Assembly: GCA_049241565.1 (NCBI GenBank)
Contig: JBMLQL010000050.1
Coordinates: 62,001 to 126,000 of the forward strand
Reading direction: 5' to 3'
From: DZBG01 sp049241565
GTDB taxonomy: Bacteria > Bdellovibrionota > Bacteriovoracia > Bacteriovoracales > Bacteriovoracaceae
DNA: 64,000 nucleotides
Positions within the stretch are counted from its first letter, which is position 1; each line of letters begins with the position of its first letter. The notes below the pieces were generated by a model, which was not told the DNA's origin, made no database searches, and worked only from the letters and a program-made list of their open reading frames with translations. This document shows, in pieces, positions 61,044-64,000 of the stretch. A program made the position numbers and the translations under genes.

Positions 61044-61435
61044 TTCTTTAGCTTTGATTGAATATTATGTATTAACTCATCAACAAATGGCGGAAGAGTT
61101 TTGGCCACATTAAAAATATCATTGGCCTGAGTTTGATTATAAATATGGCTCGCAAGATTTCTTTTTTCGATGAAATCTAACCAGACCCTTGCATCTGAAA
61201 TAAGGCCATCTGCAAAAGCTTCACGAATAATATTTTTAGGACTTGTCCCAATATCGTTCATTCCAGCAAGAAGGAGATACTTTCGCATCATTTTCCAGCT
61301 CAATTCAACAGTGTACTCAAAGCGCTGAATAGCACCATCACGCTGAAGCTCATCAAGAGAAGGAAGCTCAAAAGCTTTTTTTAGTATTTTAAGAGCATTT
61401 TCTAAAGCTTCAAGACTAAATTCATCTTTAGTCAT
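61040..61435 (-). CDS. hepT: HEPN toxin, HI0074/HepT family
   Basis: The 131-aa helical HEPN protein has the HI0074-type patterns AIQRFEYTVELSWKMMRKYL and IIREAFADGLI, and RNLASHIY, which is the RX4HXY active-site motif. In HepT the Arg and His cleave RNA and the Tyr is AMPylated by MntA, so all motifs look functional. It starts in a 4-nt ATGA overlap with the upstream gene and ends in one with mntA. Confidence 0.9.
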   Translation of the reverse strand: MTKDEFSLEALENALKILKKAFELPSLDELQRDGAIQRFEYTVELSWKMMRKYLLLAGMNDIGTSPKNIIREAFADGLISDARVWLDFIEKRNLASHIYNQTQANDIFNVAKTLPPFVDELIHNIQSKLKK

Positions 61436-62541
61436 TGGTGACCTCCTAAAATACTTCTTCCAATAAAATGATAATCTCCATGTGATGGTCCCCCCTCGCC
61501 AAGAATTTTGAGTGTTGGGTAATCAAAGGATATTTGTTCTGCTAAGATGTCTTTTTGATCCCACTGGATCATTTCTTCTGAGTAAAGAATAAATTCTTTT
61601 TTGATATCTTTTTCAAAATCCGTGAACACTCTATCTAGTACTCGTTTCATTAGACGAATCTTACTCGCGAGATCCTCTGCTTGAGGTTCTTCTTCGTGAA
61701 TTAAAAACATCACATGCATTTTTTGAGTTTTAGTCGTGTGATTAAAAGCTTCAAACTCAACAATAAAATGTCCCCATTCATGAGTCATCGACTGAGGAAT
61801 AAAGAGAGTTCTCTCTTCTGTATAAATTTCCTTTGAGAGTTCCCAGCAAACCTGAATTCCCTGGAGAACCTTCACTGAAGAAAGATAATCCATAAGTTCA
61901 GTAGTGAGCTTGTCTTTATCATGAATAAGACTTAAAAACTTATTTGGAGCAAGGGTCACATACAAATTTTCTGCAGTTATTTCATGATAATCTTTAGTGG
62001 TTAATAACCACTCATTCTTATCCACCAAATCCTGTGGTTCGGTTTTTTGAACGAGTGAAATAACTTTCACATCTTGGGCCTCATTAAGATAATCATCGAG
62101 CCTATCCCAAATCTCTGGCTTAAAGAGTGAGCCAATCTCATAGCGGTACCCCTGGCCCTTAAAAAAACTCTCCCCATCTCGGAGATCCATAGATTTAGCA
62201 CGGCCTTCAAACTCATGGAATTTTCCATCTTTATAAAAGAGGGGGCCATGGGTCTGTTTTGAACATTTAAAATTAAAATAGCGCTTATAAATCTCAGTAA
62301 CCGTGTTTTCATCACGTAATGTCGTCACACCATTTTCGTAGCTTTCAATGAGGGTTTTTTTCGTGATAAGACGTGGCGTTATAAGCTGAACAGCTTCGTC
62401 AGGAAACTTAGTCTTAAGTTCGACTAAATGAAGAACTGCCTTTAAATCGTGACCTAGAATAAGGTGACGAAAATGACGACGTGGATGTTGTTGTTTTGGA
62501 TCTTTTTTAAGATCTTTGAAAGCGCGTAGGTTAAAACTCAT
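61432..62541 (-). CDS. Unrecognised protein; possible dinucleotide-binding fold
   Basis: The 369-aa soluble protein begins, after a basic stretch, with a beta-alpha-beta-like HLILGHDLKAVLHLVEL that lacks a proper GxGxxG. Near the end ILGEGGPSHGDYHFIGRSIL loosely recalls the closing region of FAD-dependent oxidoreductases. This is only a hint. The start is set at ATG 62541; upstream starts fall inside the terminator. It is the first gene of an operon with hepT, mntA and a barrel gene, all in 4-nt overlaps. Confidence 0.6.
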   Translation of the reverse strand: MSFNLRAFKDLKKDPKQQHPRRHFRHLILGHDLKAVLHLVELKTKFPDEAVQLITPRLITKKTLIESYENGVTTLRDENTVTEIYKRYFNFKCSKQTHGPLFYKDGKFHEFEGRAKSMDLRDGESFFKGQGYRYEIGSLFKPEIWDRLDDYLNEAQDVKVISLVQKTEPQDLVDKNEWLLTTKDYHEITAENLYVTLAPNKFLSLIHDKDKLTTELMDYLSSVKVLQGIQVCWELSKEIYTEERTLFIPQSMTHEWGHFIVEFEAFNHTTKTQKMHVMFLIHEEEPQAEDLASKIRLMKRVLDRVFTDFEKDIKKEFILYSEEMIQWDQKDILAEQISFDYPTLKILGEGGPSHGDYHFIGRSILGGHQ

Positions 62542-62551
62542 GGAGCTAGCA

Positions 62552-62587
62552 TATAAAAAAAAAGGCACTCTTGCGAGTGCCTTTTTT
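62552..62587. terminator. Bidirectional terminator after the LysM gene
   Basis: GGCACTC (62564-62570), TTGC, GAGTGCC (62575-62581) is flanked by a run of A on one side and T on the other. It ends minus-strand transcripts from the lytic transglycosylase, 11 nt before the next ATG. Confidence 0.88.
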
Positions 62588-62589
62588 GA

Positions 62590-64000
62590 CTATCTGATAG
62601 CGAGTCGATCGCCGGGAAGAATCATCCGTTTTTTAATGATATGTGCATTTGTTCTGATGATTGTGCTCATGGGAACTCCCGTTTTCTTGGAAACATTCCA
62701 AAGAGTGTCACCTTTTCTTACTGTATAAAAAACTGTTGGGTTACGAACCAATCTCCCTCTCTTCATATACGAAGAAATTGAGCGGCTATATGAATTCTTC
62801 TGACGTGTACGTCGAGGTGATTTTTCATAAAGATCTGCGTACATTGAGGCTCTCAGTGAATGATCTTCACGGAAAGGAAGGGTCACCTCAGTTCTCGCTG
62901 CTACAAACGTTGGAAGATCTGGATTCAGATCACTCAAAACATCTGTCGGCACTTTGAACTTTTGCGAAATCTGCTGTATCGACATTTTTTTATTGGTTAC
63001 ATACGTTTTAAAATTGTCGGCCACGACTTGGTCTTTAGCATCAAATTCATCCCAATTTTCTTTAGCCCCAACTGGTACACGAAGAGAGTAAACATCTACA
63101 GTTGGTGGAACTTGCCATCTCACGACTTCAGGATTGTAGCGCTTTAATTCTTCGAAATCGATTTGAAGAATCTCTGCCACTTCATAAAGATCGGTATTTC
63201 CCTTAACCATGATTTCTTCATAATCGAGGGCTTTCTCAAATTTAACCTCATGAAAACCAAATTTATCTAAGTTTTTCCCAATAATAGCGAGGGCCATAAT
63301 TTTTGGAACGTAGTTTTTAGTTTCTGGACGAAGATACCGGCCTTTGGTGAGGTTCCAAAAATCTTTTGTTCTGTACATGCGGATCGCACGAGCGATTTTT
63401 CCCTCGCCTGCATTGTATCCAGCAGCGGCAAGCTCCCATTGACCGAAAAGATTATATAAATCTTTTAGATAATCAGAGGCTGCGATTGAAGCTTTAATTG
63501 GATCACGTCTTTCATCGACATAATAATCAATTGAGAGTCCGTATCTTTTTCCTGTGTAAGGCATAAACTGCCAAGGACCGACGGCACGTGCCCATGAACG
63601 AGCATGGTTCATAAACCCCGACTCTGCCATGGCAAGATAAATAAGGTCACGTGGAAGACCACGATCTGCTAGGATTTTTGAAAGAACTGGAGCATATCGT
63701 CCAGATCGTTGAGTGTAGTTTTGAAAATGCTGACGACCGCGACCGGTGAAAAACTTTACCCAACCAGCGACTTGTTTATTCCAAACCACAGGGATATCGA
63801 ATTTTTTATTACGAAGATCTAAGTGTTCTGCACCTTCGAGTTCATAAATTTTGAGTGGAGCTGTAAATGTTCCATCATGAGCAGAACCGATGATACATCC
63901 CTTACAATTTGGGAGATCCATCTCGATAATGTTTTCTTGGACTCTGTAGTACTCTGCTTCTTCTGCAACCGAGGGTTTATAACCTCCAGCCACTTTTTTT
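62590..64000 (-). CDS. LysM lytic transglycosylase, MltD-like (partial)
   Basis: The 467 residues seen contain an SLT domain (about 95-220: LIYLAMAESGFMNHARS with the catalytic Glu, AVGPWQFMPYTGKRYGL, AAAGYNAGEGKI). Two C-terminal LysM-type repeats follow (about 325-375 and 415-467; FYTVRKGDTLWNVSKKTGVP). This is the MltD layout, which cuts glycan strands. The frame is open to the right edge with a GTG at 63993 as the first possible start, so the signal peptide and true start lie outside the window. Confidence 0.9.
   Translation of the reverse strand, partial: KKVAGGYKPSVAEEAEYYRVQENIIEMDLPNCKGCIIGSAHDGTFTAPLKIYELEGAEHLDLRNKKFDIPVVWNKQVAGWVKFFTGRGRQHFQNYTQRSGRYAPVLSKILADRGLPRDLIYLAMAESGFMNHARSWARAVGPWQFMPYTGKRYGLSIDYYVDERRDPIKASIAASDYLKDLYNLFGQWELAAAGYNAGEGKIARAIRMYRTKDFWNLTKGRYLRPETKNYVPKIMALAIIGKNLDKFGFHEVKFEKALDYEEIMVKGNTDLYEVAEILQIDFEELKRYNPEVVRWQVPPTVDVYSLRVPVGAKENWDEFDAKDQVVADNFKTYVTNKKMSIQQISQKFKVPTDVLSDLNPDLPTFVAARTEVTLPFREDHSLRASMYADLYEKSPRRTRQKNSYSRSISSYMKRGRLVRNPTVFYTVRKGDTLWNVSKKTGVPMSTIIRTNAHIIKKRMILPGDRLAIR

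Noticed and set aside
1..64000. Mobile elements, CRISPR arrays, tRNA or rRNA genes
   Set aside because: No transposase, integrase, phage gene, regularly spaced repeats or tRNA-like cloverleaf was seen; gaps are short and AT-rich.

Overview
The window comes from a low-GC (roughly 40%, judged by eye), Gram-negative, flagellated bacterium. It carries a compact flagellar rod/basal-body/export operon, an Mla-type lipid transport operon, an LptF/G-type permease, a YejM-like protein, Mpl, GmhB, C-terminal-Phe outer-membrane barrels, a homodimeric glycyl-tRNA synthetase and pyruvate phosphate dikinase. Together these suggest Bdellovibrionota, most likely the Bacteriovorax/Halobacteriovorax side. That placement is inference; no rRNA gene is present to test it. 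I see no tRNA, rRNA, CRISPR array, insertion sequence, phage or integration site.

Layout: 10-12244 (minus) is one long operon: a large TPR protein, a degenerate sigma-54-activator-like protein, flgB-flgC-fliE-fliF-fliG-fliH-fliI-fliJ-motE-like-fliK. 12468-15292 (plus) holds a lipoprotein and mlaE-mlaF-mlaD. 15266-18603 (minus) holds a 28-aa membrane peptide, an NtrC-type response regulator, a small membrane protein and metK. 18729-28406 (minus) holds a SleB-like protein, mpl, a secreted App1-like phosphatase, a serine beta-lactamase-fold protein, a DUF4010-like membrane protein, ppdK and glyS. 28603-44591 alternates strands: a PilZ-like protein, an MsbA-like exporter, gmhB, recO with a small SF2 helicase, a PAS histidine kinase with a receiver, NifU, a nitrilase-family amidase, a flippase-like protein, lepA and a K+ uptake operon (trkH-trkA-HAMP/PAS sensor). 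44612-54732 holds two uracil-5 RNA methyltransferases, a TPR lipoprotein, a RodZ-like protein, an LptF/G permease, pepA, trmL, mtgA, a YejM-like protein and a 46-aa protein. 54729-64000 holds an OmpR-type regulator, a secreted protein, outer-membrane barrels including two tandem paralogues, a HepT/MntA module inside a tightly overlapped operon, and a LysM lytic transglycosylase cut by the right edge.

Two themes recur. The first is envelope maintenance: lipid transport, LPS assembly, and murein synthesis, recycling and cleavage. The second is extreme compaction. Most convergent genes share or abut their stop codons, several divergent pairs have only 20-70 bp between starts, and no gap without a gene exceeds about 260 bp (the largest is 59869-60129). 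The points most worth a second look are the in-frame TAA at codon 2 of gmhB, the flagellar-operon AAA+ protein that has lost its GAFTGA loop and Walker B acids, the HepT/MntA pair coupled to an outer-membrane protein, the SleB-like protein beside mpl, and the small DEIH helicase coupled to recO.
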